Assembly (NCBI GenBank): GCA_003226295.1
Contig: CP029803.1
Span: forward strand, 1,927,001-1,991,000
Length of the DNA: 64,000 nucleotides
Source: Candidatus Moanabacter tarae
Lineage (GTDB): Bacteria; Verrucomicrobiota; Verrucomicrobiia; Opitutales; UBA2987
Direction: 5' to 3'
Shown: positions 19,314 to 28,991 of the stretch, piece by piece
Layout: every line of letters starts with the position of its first letter
Numbering within the stretch: the stretch's first letter is position 1
The notes under the pieces: generated by a model
What the model saw: the letters and a program-made list of their open reading frames with translations, nothing else
What the model was told of the DNA's origin: nothing
Database searches by the model: none
Program-made: the position numbers and the translations under genes

Positions 19314-21131
19314 TCAATCCATAGTCACAAGGAATGGCATCCTAGCATAGATCCCCAAGGGATCGTTGAGGTCCTGGAGTACCATGAATCCGGACAAAAG
19401 TTTACCAATACTATGCGGCAACATCTTGTAATTGGATAGAAGAGGCTCCCCATCTCTTCGCTTGATCCAATTTTCCAAGATACTAGAGAAATCCTTGCGT
19501 CTAGGAATCTCTACAAGCCGCCATGAACCAGCAGCTAGGCCACCCAAATGAACGGCCTCATCGATCGCTGCTTCTAGGCCACCGATCCGGTCGACTAACC
19601 CAAGCTTAATCGCGTCCGCTCCAGTCCAAACGCGTCCTTGTGCGATAGCTTCTACTTCCTCTCGGCGCATGCCTCTACCACCTTCCACTTTCTCTAAGAA
19701 CGCTTCATAAATAGATTCAGTGAATTCGTCGATAACGGCGATTTCCTCTTTCGATCTGGCTCGCGTTATATCAAAAATTTCGGCGAAAGGAGAAGTCTTC
19801 ACTCCGTCGAAAGTAACCCCATGTCGATTCGCAACTTCCGACAGATTTAGAAACAAACTAAAGACTCCAATCGATCCGGTGATGGTGGAAGGGTTAGCAA
19901 AAATAATATCAGCGCTGGTTGATATCCAGTAGCCTCCGGAAGCAGCATAGCCGCCCATTGATACTACTACTGGTTTCTCTCTCCCCAAAAGTTGCACTTC
20001 ACGCTCAATGATCTCAGTAGCCAAGGCACTTCCGCCAGGTGAGTTGACTCTCAGAACCACCGCCTTCACTCCCTCATCCTGCCGTAACTTTCGAAGTTCC
20101 CGCGCTATCCTATCACCTCCGAATCGAACACCATCCCCTTCCCCACTCACAATTTCGCCCTCTACATAGACAACTGCAATTCGATCGTCTTGATCAAATT
20201 GCGGAGCCAGTTGAACTCGTCCCTCTTCGATATAATGCGGAAGCCTTACCTGGGCGAAACTCTCGATCGAATCATCGAAAGCAGCGATTTCCCCCATCTC
20301 CTCCAAGACAACATCGTAGTAATGAACAGCATCCACTAGCCCCTCTCCCAATGCATCTGCTGGCAAAAACAATCCCCTCTCACTGGAGAGGCGACGCAGT
20401 GCATCAATAGAAATTCCACGTTCTTCAGAAATTGCATCGAGAATGAAATCCCAAATACCATGAACCCATCTTTCGGTCTGCTCCCTATTTTCTTCACTCA
20501 TTCCATCTCGCGTAAAGGCCTCAGATGCCGATTTAAACCGGCCTGCTTTCGAGATTTGAATCCCGATACCATACTCCTCAAAAGCGTTGCCCAAAAACGC
20601 CATCCTCGCGGAAAGACCGTTCAATTTCAAATACCCAAACGGGTTGATGATGATCCTCTCAGCTGCAGTTGCCAGATAGTAGTCACGAATCGAGGGTTCA
20701 ATGAGATAGGCAAGAACCGGTTTTCCCGCCTCGCTAAATTTTTTGATAGCCCTACGAATCTCCGCCAAATTCGGATAATTGGATCCAGATTCTCCAGGAT
20801 TCCGACTCCCGAAAAGGAGAAGCCCTGCAATCCGATCGTCCTTCGCTGCTCGCTTAATCGCGTCAAGTGTATCTTTAAGTGTGACCTCAAGAGTTGGGGG
20901 ACCTTGCAGCGATTCAGCAAAGGAAGCAAATATGGTCTGAGATCGGGGTGCATCCTTGATATTGACGTTTAGATCAAAGATCAGGATCGATTGATCACGG
21001 ATTGCGACTCCTTTGCCATCGATCAGGAAGCCAAGCACGACAAAAAAGAATACAAGAAAGAGACAGAAGACAGTATAGGCGAGGAGAAGCGCCCCAACCT
21101 GTCTAAGAATGGACTTCAAAAATTCTCTCAT
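19314..21131 (-). CDS. sppA: Signal peptide peptidase SppA, 67-kDa type
   Basis: 605 residues from ATG 21131 (a TTG three codons upstream is possible). One N-terminal membrane anchor (about 10-38) precedes two tandem S49/ClpP-like domains, as in the long E. coli type. The general-base lysine lies in GRFKSASEAF (K200) and the nucleophilic serine in GGYAASGGYW (S398), matching the Lys/Ser split across the two domains of 67-kDa SppA. It degrades cleaved signal peptides at the periplasmic face of the inner membrane. It is divergent from a coiled-coil membrane protein, with about 140 bp between starts. Confidence 0.92.
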   Translation of the reverse strand: MREFLKSILRQVGALLLAYTVFCLFLVFFFVVLGFLIDGKGVAIRDQSILIFDLNVNIKDAPRSQTIFASFAESLQGPPTLEVTLKDTLDAIKRAAKDDRIAGLLLFGSRNPGESGSNYPNLAEIRRAIKKFSEAGKPVLAYLIEPSIRDYYLATAAERIIINPFGYLKLNGLSARMAFLGNAFEEYGIGIQISKAGRFKSASEAFTRDGMSEENREQTERWVHGIWDFILDAISEERGISIDALRRLSSERGLFLPADALGEGLVDAVHYYDVVLEEMGEIAAFDDSIESFAQVRLPHYIEEGRVQLAPQFDQDDRIAVVYVEGEIVSGEGDGVRFGGDRIARELRKLRQDEGVKAVVLRVNSPGGSALATEIIEREVQLLGREKPVVVSMGGYAASGGYWISTSADIIFANPSTITGSIGVFSLFLNLSEVANRHGVTFDGVKTSPFAEIFDITRARSKEEIAVIDEFTESIYEAFLEKVEGGRGMRREEVEAIAQGRVWTGADAIKLGLVDRIGGLEAAIDEAVHLGGLAAGSWRLVEIPRRKDFSSILENWIKRRDGEPLLSNYKMLPHSIGKLLSGFMVLQDLNDPLGIYARMPFLVTMD

Positions 21132-21269
21132 AAGAACCAACGGATCTACCAGATTCTTTCACTTTCTGCCATGATTTTTAGATTAATCTCACGCGAGACA
21201 CCTAAAATCCTTTCTCTCGGTATTCGAAGCTTGCAGATTACAGAAGTAGAGATTTCCTTTTGATTGGAG

Positions 21270-21980
21270 ATGAACAAGAATATTATTCTGATTTTGATCC
21301 TGGTCGTTCTTCTTGGGGGCAGCTGGATACTCTACGTAAAGCAGGCTGACATGCATCAAGAGGCGATTGAGAAGGAGAGAGCTCAATCTAAAGAATGGGA
21401 ACGAAATCTGGAACAGGCGGAAATCGAGAACGCTGAATTAAGGAAACAGGCGGAACAGACTGCTCAACAGGAAGCAAAAGCTAGAAAACAGGCTGAGGAA
21501 GCGGAACGGATGGCCAAACTTAAGGCTGAGGAAGAACAAGAGGAGAGGGAACTGCGAGTTGCCGAGTTGAATGAACGGCTTATCCAGGAAGCAGACGAAC
21601 GCCGGCTAGCCGAAGCCGCATTGAGGGATCTGGCGAATCGAATGAAAAAACTGTCTGCTTCCTACGCTGAAGCTCAGGCAAAACTCGAAGAACTGGAAAA
21701 AGCACGAGCCAACATCGGATCGGATATCGAAAAAATCGATGAATTGGAAACTCTGAAAGGTGTTTTAGCAAAGAAGGATGAAGAGTTGGCCAATATGAAG
21801 CGGAAGCAAGAGGATCTTCAACTTCAGTACGAGGAAGCGCTGGAACGGCAAATCGCGACCGGAGAGGAAATTATTCGTGAAAGCAGCAAAAGCGATAAGC
21901 CAGGCGATTTGCTAACGCTAATCGGAGCCCTCCTTGAGGCATTGGGGCTAAAGCCTTCCAAAGCCAAAGAGGCCCCGTGA
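21270..21980 (+). CDS. Single-pass membrane protein with long coiled coil
   Basis: 236 residues from ATG 21270 (TTG 21264 is also in frame). A hydrophobic anchor at about 4-22 (IILILILVVLLGGSWILYV) is followed by about 180 charged residues rich in E, K, A, Q and R with heptad spacing, predicting a long coiled coil outside the membrane. The last 25 residues (GDLLTLIGALLEALGLKPS) form a short amphipathic segment. It is divergent from sppA. No family is recognised; a structural or scaffolding role in the envelope is only a guess. Low-complexity composition can create false similarity to other coiled coils. Confidence 0.7.
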   Translation: MNKNIILILILVVLLGGSWILYVKQADMHQEAIEKERAQSKEWERNLEQAEIENAELRKQAEQTAQQEAKARKQAEEAERMAKLKAEEEQEERELRVAELNERLIQEADERRLAEAALRDLANRMKKLSASYAEAQAKLEELEKARANIGSDIEKIDELETLKGVLAKKDEELANMKRKQEDLQLQYEEALERQIATGEEIIRESSKSDKPGDLLTLIGALLEALGLKPSKAKEAP

Positions 21981-22334
21981 CCTCTTAGCCCTTATTCTGG
22001 TCTCTTTCATTGCCTTTCTCGATATGGACACCCGTGTGAAAGAAGCACTCGGCACTCCTCAACCGCATAGACAAAGTGGTAGTTAGACCTCCCCTGAAAA
22101 GGATCAGTGATGCAGAACGGCAATATGTATTCGTAATGCTCTCGTGGAATCCGGGCTCCCATAGTCTGGGAGGAAAGAGCCATGATAGAAAGGCTAAACG
22201 GTAAAGACGCAAGCCTTCCTTAACTACGAATCGTCTGGCCTCTACTAGAATAGCTATTTCGGTTTAGTCTTCAAATGCGGGGATACGGAATACATTAGCA
22301 TTTTTCCCGAACATGGAATTACTTCCTTCAGATT
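21981..22334. other. Convergent intergenic region, nothing recognised
   Basis: 354 bp between the ends of two convergent genes. A minus-strand open frame (21985-22212) has no family resemblance and is treated as chance. No clear terminator with a T tract is visible. Confidence 0.4.
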
Positions 22335-24104
22335 TTATTGTTGCTTTACCAATAACGTCCGCAACCTATTTAGTGCTGCCGCGATCTCATGGCGTCGTGG
22401 CCGCGCAAAATTTCCGGGGTGAGAGAGATCTCGTTCAGATCTCTGACTGCGGCCTTGCCTAAGAGCATCTAGTCCTTCACATTCAAAGAATTCGTCAATT
22501 TTGTCCAGGACCTCACTTAGTGTCGCTTCGCGACTCATGAAGCGCTGAGAGGCAAGGTAAAGCGCATAGCCTATCGCCCTCGTCTGGCTACAGTCCACAA
22601 CCTGCTCGACGCAACGAAGATCAATGGTTGTTTCACCGTATTTAATCACGTCTACCTTAAAAGCATCGATCTTCACCGGCCACCGGCCTCGCGCTGGGTT
22701 GAGAGAATGAGCCAACGGGATACGCTGGACAACTTGAGGGAAAGGAGCCTTTGTCTCAAAGGCCCGAAGATTAGGCATTTCCATAGCAACCTTTTTGGCC
22801 TCAACAGTGCTATCGATGGCTCGATATTCTTGTACGGTGATAATTGTGTCGGCAATATCAAAGTAGTCTCCCGAACCTCCAATCGCTAACACAGTAGATA
22901 CTTCCGCTTCTTCATAAATCCCTCTAATCCGGTCCGTTAGAGGTGTAATAGGTTCGTTCTGCTTCTTCACCAGTGCCTGCATTCGGGCATCACGCATCAT
23001 CAGATTGGTTGCCGAGGTATCCTCATCCATCAAGAGAACTCTGGCCCCCACCTCGATCGCCTCCAAAATTGCTGCTGCCTGACTTGTACTCCCTGAGGCT
23101 TCCTCTGTGGAGAATGTCTCTGTAGACTGCCCATTCGGTAATTCACCGATAAATGGCGATACGTCCACCTTTTCAACTCTCCTGCGATCCTCAGACCGAA
23201 TCTTAATTGCATCCGGATGAGTGACTACGTACTCACGTCCATCACCCGGGATGTGCGCATAAACTCCGCGTTCCAGCGCTCTCAATAAAGTCGATTTCCC
23301 ATGATACCCCCCTCCAACTATCAGAGTCACTCCTCGAGGAATTCCCATGCCTGAAATGGTTTTTATCCCATTGCCGAAAGCACCAATGGGATTAGGTAAA
23401 TTCAAGGTAACGCGAAGAGAATCCGGCGATCTGAAGAGGACGACTTCTTCTCTCCCCATCGGTCGATCGCTCACCCCGCTTTGCCGCGGGAGAATCGAAC
23501 CTTCACCTACGAATGCAACTAATCGACGCTCCTCCAATTGCTGTCGGAGTGCCTCTTGGTTCTCGACGCATAGGACAAAATTGCGACCTTGAGAATCAAC
23601 TGATGGGGTCCAAGTCAGCGCCTTCTCCCCTAAGGCAGGCAAAGCATTGCAAAGCATCTCTTCTGCCTTACGCCCCAGAACTCGTCGCCCTGTCGCAGGC
23701 AGACCGATTTCCATTCGAACCTCTACCCACAATCTAGTAACCACTGCAGCTGTCCGCTCAAGCACTTCCTGCCTTCCACTATCAATGGAAAAGAGACCGC
23801 CTTTCCCCTTTTCCCGTCGTTCAGGTCTCGCCCATCGGATCGTCTCATCCATACGGCGGGCAAGGAAATCTTCCAGTGCGGTACGGCGTATTCTAGATTC
23901 CCAAAGGTCTTCCGGAATCTGCGACTGATCTTGATTCAACCGGAATCTGACCTTCGATGGAGCTGCAAATGGATCAGCCTGCACATGATCAATGAAAATC
24001 CAGCCTGCACCAACCCGATACGTCCCAGTAATGTCGCGGTAAGCTTTATAACTCCTACCATCGATCCGGCGCAAAATTCCAACGAGTTCTGACATTTCGT
24101 TCAT
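22335..24104 (-). CDS. ABC-ATPase-domain protein of the PF09818 type
   Basis: 589 residues from ATG 24104. The central P-loop is GGGYHGKSTLLRALERGVY, an unusual Walker A (GxxxxGKST) shared by the PF09818 predicted ATPases; the Walker B is VLLMDEDTSATNLMM. The N-terminal third (about 1-150) and the C-terminal helical part are characteristic of this family. There is no membrane segment and no canonical LSGGQ signature, so it is not a transporter ATPase. Biological role is unknown. The upstream methyltransferase gene ends 14 bp before this start, implying one transcript. Confidence 0.85.
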   Translation of the reverse strand: MNEMSELVGILRRIDGRSYKAYRDITGTYRVGAGWIFIDHVQADPFAAPSKVRFRLNQDQSQIPEDLWESRIRRTALEDFLARRMDETIRWARPERREKGKGGLFSIDSGRQEVLERTAAVVTRLWVEVRMEIGLPATGRRVLGRKAEEMLCNALPALGEKALTWTPSVDSQGRNFVLCVENQEALRQQLEERRLVAFVGEGSILPRQSGVSDRPMGREEVVLFRSPDSLRVTLNLPNPIGAFGNGIKTISGMGIPRGVTLIVGGGYHGKSTLLRALERGVYAHIPGDGREYVVTHPDAIKIRSEDRRRVEKVDVSPFIGELPNGQSTETFSTEEASGSTSQAAAILEAIEVGARVLLMDEDTSATNLMMRDARMQALVKKQNEPITPLTDRIRGIYEEAEVSTVLAIGGSGDYFDIADTIITVQEYRAIDSTVEAKKVAMEMPNLRAFETKAPFPQVVQRIPLAHSLNPARGRWPVKIDAFKVDVIKYGETTIDLRCVEQVVDCSQTRAIGYALYLASQRFMSREATLSEVLDKIDEFFECEGLDALRQGRSQRSERDLSHPGNFARPRRHEIAAALNRLRTLLVKQQ

Positions 24105-24118
24105 AAAAATCGAAAGAA

Positions 24119-24862
24119 TTATGAATGACCTGGCTTCTGGACAATCCAGAATCTACAGTCGTCGGAAAATTCTCGAACCGCCGAAGACTCGTTTGCGATC
24201 TGCGATCGCCGAAAGTCAGCTTCGATCTTGAACCCTCTGGCTTTCAGATCTTGCCTAATCTCTTCAGCACTGGGAACATGGATAAAAAGGTCCCCCAGTG
24301 GTGTAGATTCGAATCGATCACCAAAATCATCCAGTTCCTTCTTCTGTTTCCCACTTCTCCACATCATTTTTTCCCGGCGCCAGAACTTACGGAAATTCGC
24401 TGTCGCACGATCGTGGGTTGTGAATACAAACATCCCGCCATGGCGCAGGATACGAAATACTTCACTAATGGCCTGCCGTCGCCCCTCCCGTCGGGGGATG
24501 TGCATGAGCCCGTTAAACCCAAAGATCACTCCATCAAGTTCTAAATTAGATATTTTTAGTTGGGTCGCATCTCCAACCCGAAAAGGGACTTGAAGGCAAC
24601 GAGCACGGGCCACTCGTCGGGCTTCCGCTATCATCGCATTTGAATAGTCGATTCCAATGACATCCTTGTAGCCCTCAGCGCAAAGGGCGAGAGCAATTCG
24701 TCCTGCCCCGCATCCCAAGTCAAGCAGGCGATCAGTATGCTTAAAAAGTTTGTGGAAGACCATCTTTTCTGAGGTCCACAATCCCAGGCTATTTGCTGCC
24801 TTTGCGTAGAGATCCACCACCTCCCCCCTAGTAAAATACTTTTTTACCGTATCCAAATCCAC
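24119..24862 (-). CDS. Class I SAM-dependent methyltransferase
   Basis: 247 residues from GTG 24862. LLDLGCGAGRIALALCAEG is SAM-binding motif I, IGIDYSNAMI the following acidic loop and LRHGGMFVFTTHD the post-III strand. It resembles small-molecule methyltransferases of the UbiE/Methyltransf_11 and 25 type, but the substrate cannot be named. It is first in a two-gene minus-strand unit with the PF09818-type ATPase. Confidence 0.85.
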   Translation of the reverse strand: MDLDTVKKYFTRGEVVDLYAKAANSLGLWTSEKMVFHKLFKHTDRLLDLGCGAGRIALALCAEGYKDVIGIDYSNAMIAEARRVARARCLQVPFRVGDATQLKISNLELDGVIFGFNGLMHIPRREGRRQAISEVFRILRHGGMFVFTTHDRATANFRKFWRREKMMWRSGKQKKELDDFGDRFESTPLGDLFIHVPSAEEIRQDLKARGFKIEADFRRSQIANESSAVREFSDDCRFWIVQKPGHS

Positions 24863-25200
24863 AAATAGGAAATCTCCGCAGAAAGATGATGTTCGTATAT
24901 CAAATCATCCCGCCTCCGACACAGTACATTCCACCGCGTAGTGAGGTAGGTAACACTACTCGAGAATGGTCGCAACAAGAACATCTCAAATGCGTCCTGC
25001 TAGCACACACGTGCGCAAAACCAATCTTAAGCCATTGATTTGATTGTCAAACTAGACACTCTCTGTATATCCGTCAGATCTTCAAGAAAATTTCAGCAAT
25101 CGTCACATAAACCCATCCGCTGAGAACTAGGCCCCATCAGCATCCTCCTTTTGGTATTGCTTTTTCGTGCGTCGACGATTTATCTGGGCGGCTTTTCCTA
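24863..25200. other. Divergent intergenic region upstream of rplU
   Basis: 338 bp without a gene. It holds a candidate promoter at 25044-25071 and about 130 nt of rplU leader. I could not assign the leader to a known ribosomal-protein leader motif. Confidence 0.5.
25044..25071 (+). promoter_or_regulatory. Candidate promoter of rplU-rpmA
   Basis: TTGTCA (25044-25049) and TATATC (25066-25071) are separated by 16 bp, about 130 bp before the rplU start. The -35 box matches consensus at five of six positions. Prediction only. Confidence 0.4.
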
Positions 25201-25515
25201 ATGAAAGCGACAATCAAAACCCAAGGCCAGCAATATAATGTGACAGAGGGCGATGTCCTTACGGTCGACCGATTCATGGGCTCGAAAGAAGGCGATTCGG
25301 TAAAAATCGAACACGTCCTCATGTTGGGTGAAGGAGAAAATGCTATCATTGGAACCCCGCTGGTCGAAGGGGCTTCGGTAAGCGCTAAGATCCTGGAGAA
25401 TAAACGGGCATCTAAAATTATAGTTTTCAAAAAGAAACGGCGTAAAGGATACCGCCGCAAACAAGGTCACCGACAAGAAATTTCAGTAATTCGGATTGAA
25501 TCCATCGACTCGTGA
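25201..25515 (+). CDS. rplU: 50S ribosomal protein bL21
   Basis: 104 residues, the normal length. The family features are clear: N-terminal [18 protein letters not shown], the central HVLMLGEGE strand and the basic [17 protein letters not shown] segment that binds 23S rRNA. It precedes rpmA by 26 bp, the conserved bacterial pairing. The usual third gene of this unit, obg, is not next to it. Confidence 0.97.
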   Translation: MKATIKTQGQQYNVTEGDVLTVDRFMGSKEGDSVKIEHVLMLGEGENAIIGTPLVEGASVSAKILENKRASKIIVFKKKRRKGYRRKQGHRQEISVIRIESIDS

Positions 25516-25541
25516 GAAATAGATAACCGGAGGGATCAGAG

Positions 25542-25784
25542 ATGGCACACAAGAAGGGACAGGGAACTTCAAGAAATGGGCGCGACAGCGCTGGCAAACG
25601 TCTTGGCATAAAGAAGTATGATGGAGAATCTGTACTCGCAGGGAACATCATTATGCGTCAAAGGGGGACGAAGGTTCATCCAGGAAGAAATGTCGGGCTA
25701 GGAAGAGATTTCACTCTGTTCGCGCTTTCTGACGGTAGGGTCAAGTGGGATGGGATCCATCGCCGAGTATCAGTGGAAGCGTGA
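25542..25784 (+). CDS. rpmA: 50S ribosomal protein bL27
   Basis: 80 residues, slightly shorter than the E. coli protein. [16 protein letters not shown] is the classic N-terminal tail that reaches the peptidyl-transferase centre; it starts directly at MAHKK with no Firmicutes-type cleavable extension. A GGAGG ribosome site lies eight bases before ATG. Co-transcribed with rplU. Confidence 0.97.
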   Translation: MAHKKGQGTSRNGRDSAGKRLGIKKYDGESVLAGNIIMRQRGTKVHPGRNVGLGRDFTLFALSDGRVKWDGIHRRVSVEA

Positions 25785-26261
25785 AGATCATCCTTCGTCA
25801 GCTTATCGAGCATAAAACACTTTTCTAAAAACACCTGGGACTAATTTCCCGAAACATCAGAAGACTTCCCTGCGAAACGGTGGCGAAAATCGGCTCTGCG
25901 GTCTCTGAATTTGATCAAAGTGGGGTAGCATCTGTAACCTCAGCTTTCCAAGGAACAAGTCTAGGCCGTAGTCTTAGATTTCAGTTTAGAGATTTAAGGG
26001 AAGCTGAAAGCGCGTAGATAACCAGGATTGGTGATGCAGGAGCCCTGTGAGAATTCAAGCTCTAAGCACAGTCACTGCATCCCAGCAAGGGCACCTCCAT
26101 TATAACTACAGGCGGAGCCGCAATCACCGTCATTGTTGGTATTCTGGTCTTGTTTTTACCTTGGATTGAATAAAGACTAATTTCCCAGGGACTCCTAGAG
26201 TCTACACCAGGTAAAAAAAGCAACCAATAGCCTGAACCCTTCGTAAGACACCAATCTCGAC
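25785..26261. other. Intergenic region after rpmA, no gene supported
   Basis: 477 bp. Near 26103-26172 a short frame encodes a hydrophobic string ending in LFLPWIE and a stop, but it has no ATG, GTG or TTG start after the preceding stop. It could be a remnant of a small membrane protein or chance. No clear terminator or RNA gene was recognised. Confidence 0.4.
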
Positions 26262-27215
26262 ATGAATGTCTTAATCACGGGTGGAATGGGAAATCTAGGC
26301 TCTCGCCTACTTATCCCACTGGTCCGCCGAAAATATCAAGTCGTTCTTTTCGACGGGAGACCGGATCCCCTGATCTCATCTCCCGAATTCGAGAAGACCC
26401 TCTATTTCGAAGGAGACGTAACTAATCTGGAAAGCATTATCCAAGCGGTACACCAGCACGAGATCGACGTTATTTTTCATCTTGCTTCACTTCTCTCAGC
26501 CCAGTCGGAACGGGAAAGCAACCTGGCCTGGGAGATTAACATGACTGGGACCCGCAATGTTTTAGAGGCAGCGAGGCTAGGAGGTGTCTCTCGGGTCACT
26601 TTTTCAAGTTCGTTAGCAACCTACGGCCCTGGCATTAAGGAACCCCTTGAAATCGACGCTCCAATGTGGCCTGCCTCTCTCTATGGCGTCACAAAGGTTG
26701 CGAGTGAATGTCTAGGAAACTATTACCACCTGCGCTTTGGAATGGACTTTCGTTCCATCCGATTCCCAACTCTGGTAGCGCCGCGCGGTGCCAGTGGCGC
26801 CGCCAGTGCTTTCTGTTCAGCTATATTCGTCGAGGCTTTTGAAAAAGGTGCATTCAATTTTGAAGTAGGGCCTGATGCTACTTTCCCAGCTATCTATATT
26901 GGTGACGCGATCAGAGCCTTTCTTTTGCTTTTCGATGCTCCCAATGAGAGACTATCACGAAGGGTTTACAATGTACATGGCCTGGGGCTTTCAGCCAGGG
27001 AACTGGCTAACGCTGTCTTACGAATATTACCTGAAACGAATATTACCTACACTCCAAATCCAACTTTGTCTGTCATTGTTGACAGCTGGCCCCAGTTTAT
27101 CGATGACTCAATGGCAAGGATTGACTGGGATTGGGAAGCGGACTATGACCTCGACAGAATGGCTATCGAGATTATCACTCAATTGCGAAATAGGAGTTAC
27201 AATGAAAACCCATGA
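26262..27215 (+). CDS. NAD-dependent epimerase-fold dehydrogenase, L-threonine 3-dehydrogenase-like
   Basis: 317 residues. The extended SDR fold shows GGMGNLG at 7-13, a serine-rich FSSSLATYG strand and the YGVTK catalytic pair. The C-terminal signature DSWPQFIDDSMARIDWDWEADYDLD closely follows the epimerase-type L-threonine dehydrogenases, which oxidise threonine to 2-amino-3-ketobutyrate. The middle motif (RSIRFPTLVAPRGASGAAS) departs from the usual RYPG form, so the substrate may differ. Its end overlaps the next gene by 14 bp, so the two are translationally coupled. Confidence 0.8.
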   Translation: MNVLITGGMGNLGSRLLIPLVRRKYQVVLFDGRPDPLISSPEFEKTLYFEGDVTNLESIIQAVHQHEIDVIFHLASLLSAQSERESNLAWEINMTGTRNVLEAARLGGVSRVTFSSSLATYGPGIKEPLEIDAPMWPASLYGVTKVASECLGNYYHLRFGMDFRSIRFPTLVAPRGASGAASAFCSAIFVEAFEKGAFNFEVGPDATFPAIYIGDAIRAFLLLFDAPNERLSRRVYNVHGLGLSARELANAVLRILPETNITYTPNPTLSVIVDSWPQFIDDSMARIDWDWEADYDLDRMAIEIITQLRNRSYNENP

Positions 27216-28395
27216 GAATTACCGTAGTCTAATCGAGAAGGCTGAGACTTGTCATCAAGACCTTCGAAGCATATTTCATATTGACGATAACGATGTCGCG
27301 CTTGCTAGACTCTACGCCTACGCTTATCGCTCTCAAACGATCGGGGCGTTCCATGGCTGTCAAGAAGCGCTAACCCAGTCTCTGGAGGGCAAAGGGCACG
27401 ATTCCGTAAATAGTGCGGAGATCCTGGGCCTTCTTAAAGATCTTCAGAATCTCGGAACCATTCCAATACCTGATAACTTCCGAGCCCTCACATATACCCT
27501 TTATAGTTACGACAAGTGGTCACGCGCTGTGCAGGAAAGATTGGAGCGGCTAATAGACTCGGATATTCTCCAGAAAACTGGTAGGTGTTTCCGTGAGAAT
27601 ATCGAACGAATCACAACTTGTAACGGAATCTATACAGCTCGAGACGATGTTCTCCCAGAGCAAAGCACCTTCCTGGTTCCCAATCTTGGAATCGAGATCG
27701 CCTCTTTAATCTACGGTGAAAATTTTTCGTGGAATTCGGCATACCTACCCGGGAAATGCATTGGGGCTACAAACCACTTCCATAAAGAAGGAATCGAGAT
27801 TCATCTAGGCTACTCACCCATGCATGGCGCAACCATGCTGGGCGACTGTGCCACCACCATGACAGAAGGCTATGCAATGGCCATCCCGGCAAAGATGGAG
27901 CACGGAATGGATAATCTCGACAATAATATACACTGGGTACCTTTCATCTTCGGGTCCATGACCTTGGCCGGATGGGGTGTCTTCTTTGACGTAGAGGCTA
28001 GAGCAGCTAAAGCATCGGATCTTAATCAGGTACCACTTGAATCGGACAAAATGAACAACAGCGTCTACCTAGAACGCGAGATTGACCGCATCGCACAATT
28101 GCCGGGTAGTTGCAGAGAAGTTCTCTTTCCCCCTTCTGCTACCGCCTCAGGAAAATGCGGTGCCCTCGAGTTGGGAATTGCAAAGGTTGGCCTAGAAGGT
28201 CTCTCACTCCCAGATGACACCTACCGAATCTTCTCCGTTGTCAGAGGGAGGGCTAAGTTCTCAATTGGTACGGTGAGTTCTAATCTTAAAGTCCATGATC
28301 ATACTGGAATCCCAGCTGGGATGAGTGCACGCATATATCCTGCTGAAGATGATCCTCTCGTGATTTTGGATGCGGTGATACGACCTTGTAGTTGA
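27202..28395 (+). CDS. Cupin-domain protein, function unknown, coupled to the epimerase
   Basis: 397 residues from ATG 27202, chosen because AGGAG lies five bases upstream and because it overlaps the preceding gene by only 14 bp; the longer open frame from 26875 runs inside that gene and is discarded. The middle carries a full cupin metal site: HFHKEGIE (HxH and E) in motif 1 and GYAMAIPAKMEHGMDN (H) in motif 2. A second cupin-like half without metal residues may lie near the C-terminus (IFSVVRGRAKFSIG). The N-terminal 170 residues are helical and unassigned. Likely a metal-dependent isomerase or dioxygenase acting with the epimerase-like enzyme on the same substrate; this is inference. Confidence 0.75.
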   Translation: MKTHENYRSLIEKAETCHQDLRSIFHIDDNDVALARLYAYAYRSQTIGAFHGCQEALTQSLEGKGHDSVNSAEILGLLKDLQNLGTIPIPDNFRALTYTLYSYDKWSRAVQERLERLIDSDILQKTGRCFRENIERITTCNGIYTARDDVLPEQSTFLVPNLGIEIASLIYGENFSWNSAYLPGKCIGATNHFHKEGIEIHLGYSPMHGATMLGDCATTMTEGYAMAIPAKMEHGMDNLDNNIHWVPFIFGSMTLAGWGVFFDVEARAAKASDLNQVPLESDKMNNSVYLEREIDRIAQLPGSCREVLFPPSATASGKCGALELGIAKVGLEGLSLPDDTYRIFSVVRGRAKFSIGTVSSNLKVHDHTGIPAGMSARIYPAEDDPLVILDAVIRPCS

Positions 28396-28499
28396 AAAGA
28401 TGCTCCCGGCCAAATTTTTTCTTTATCGTCGGTGAGCTCGAGGTAGGGAGGGTTGCTGCCAAAGGTTAGGAGTATAAAACCGATTCACCCTGTCTCCCT

Positions 28500-28991
28500 C
28501 TAACCCCATCTCCTCACTCTACTCTTATACTCTATATATTCTTCGCCAAATTTTTTTTCGAGATAGCGTTCCTCCCGTTGGATCACACCCCAAGTCAGAA
28601 GGCCTGCTGAAATAATCGCCAAGCCGACAAACCAGAGACTGTTAACCCAGAAGCCGATACCGATCTGCAGGTAGATCATGGACAAGCATATCGGGTTGCG
28701 TGAGCGACGGAAGGGACCATCTGTGATGATCGAATCGGCTGGGCCGTTATCTGAAATCAACTTACCAGCCTTAACTAACGTTAATGCGGCCCACAGAAAG
28801 ATGGCAATCGAGCTTGTAACGACGAAGATGCCCGCAAATAGAGAAACTCCCTGAGGCAGAAATGGAAGTGGGATCACCAAGCGGCCAACAAAACCAACTG
28901 CGATAAAGACAGCGAGTAAAACAGGTGGGCGAAAAGCAACATCAGCGCAATCCGTTGATCCATTTCGTTCGTTTTGATCAAATGTTGCCAT
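28500..28991 (-). CDS. Isoprenylcysteine carboxyl methyltransferase-like membrane protein
   Basis: 163 residues from ATG 28991; the frame also opens at TTG 29036. Four hydrophobic helices surround the family signature GPFRRSRNPICLSM and the C-terminal EERYLEKKFGEEYIEYKSRVRRW, as in ICMT/PEMT-like bacterial proteins that methylate small or lipid substrates with SAM. The true substrate in bacteria is generally unknown. It converges with the cupin gene. No terminator with a T run is visible between them. Confidence 0.8.
   Translation of the reverse strand: MATFDQNERNGSTDCADVAFRPPVLLAVFIAVGFVGRLVIPLPFLPQGVSLFAGIFVVTSSIAIFLWAALTLVKAGKLISDNGPADSIITDGPFRRSRNPICLSMIYLQIGIGFWVNSLWFVGLAIISAGLLTWGVIQREERYLEKKFGEEYIEYKSRVRRWG

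Noticed and set aside
21985-22212. Minus-strand open frame of 75 codons
   Set aside because: No recognisable family, no start context, and no composition or conservation sign; treated as chance.
23470-23520. Possible tRNA T-arm (GGTTCGATTC on the minus strand)
   Set aside because: The flanks do not pair and there is no anticodon or acceptor arm; it lies inside the PF09818-type ATPase gene.
26103-26172. Short hydrophobic frame after rpmA
   Set aside because: No usable start codon; cannot be supported as a gene.
26875-27201. Extension of the cupin gene to 26875
   Set aside because: This part lies inside the epimerase gene in another frame, whereas ATG 27202 has a strong AGGAG site.
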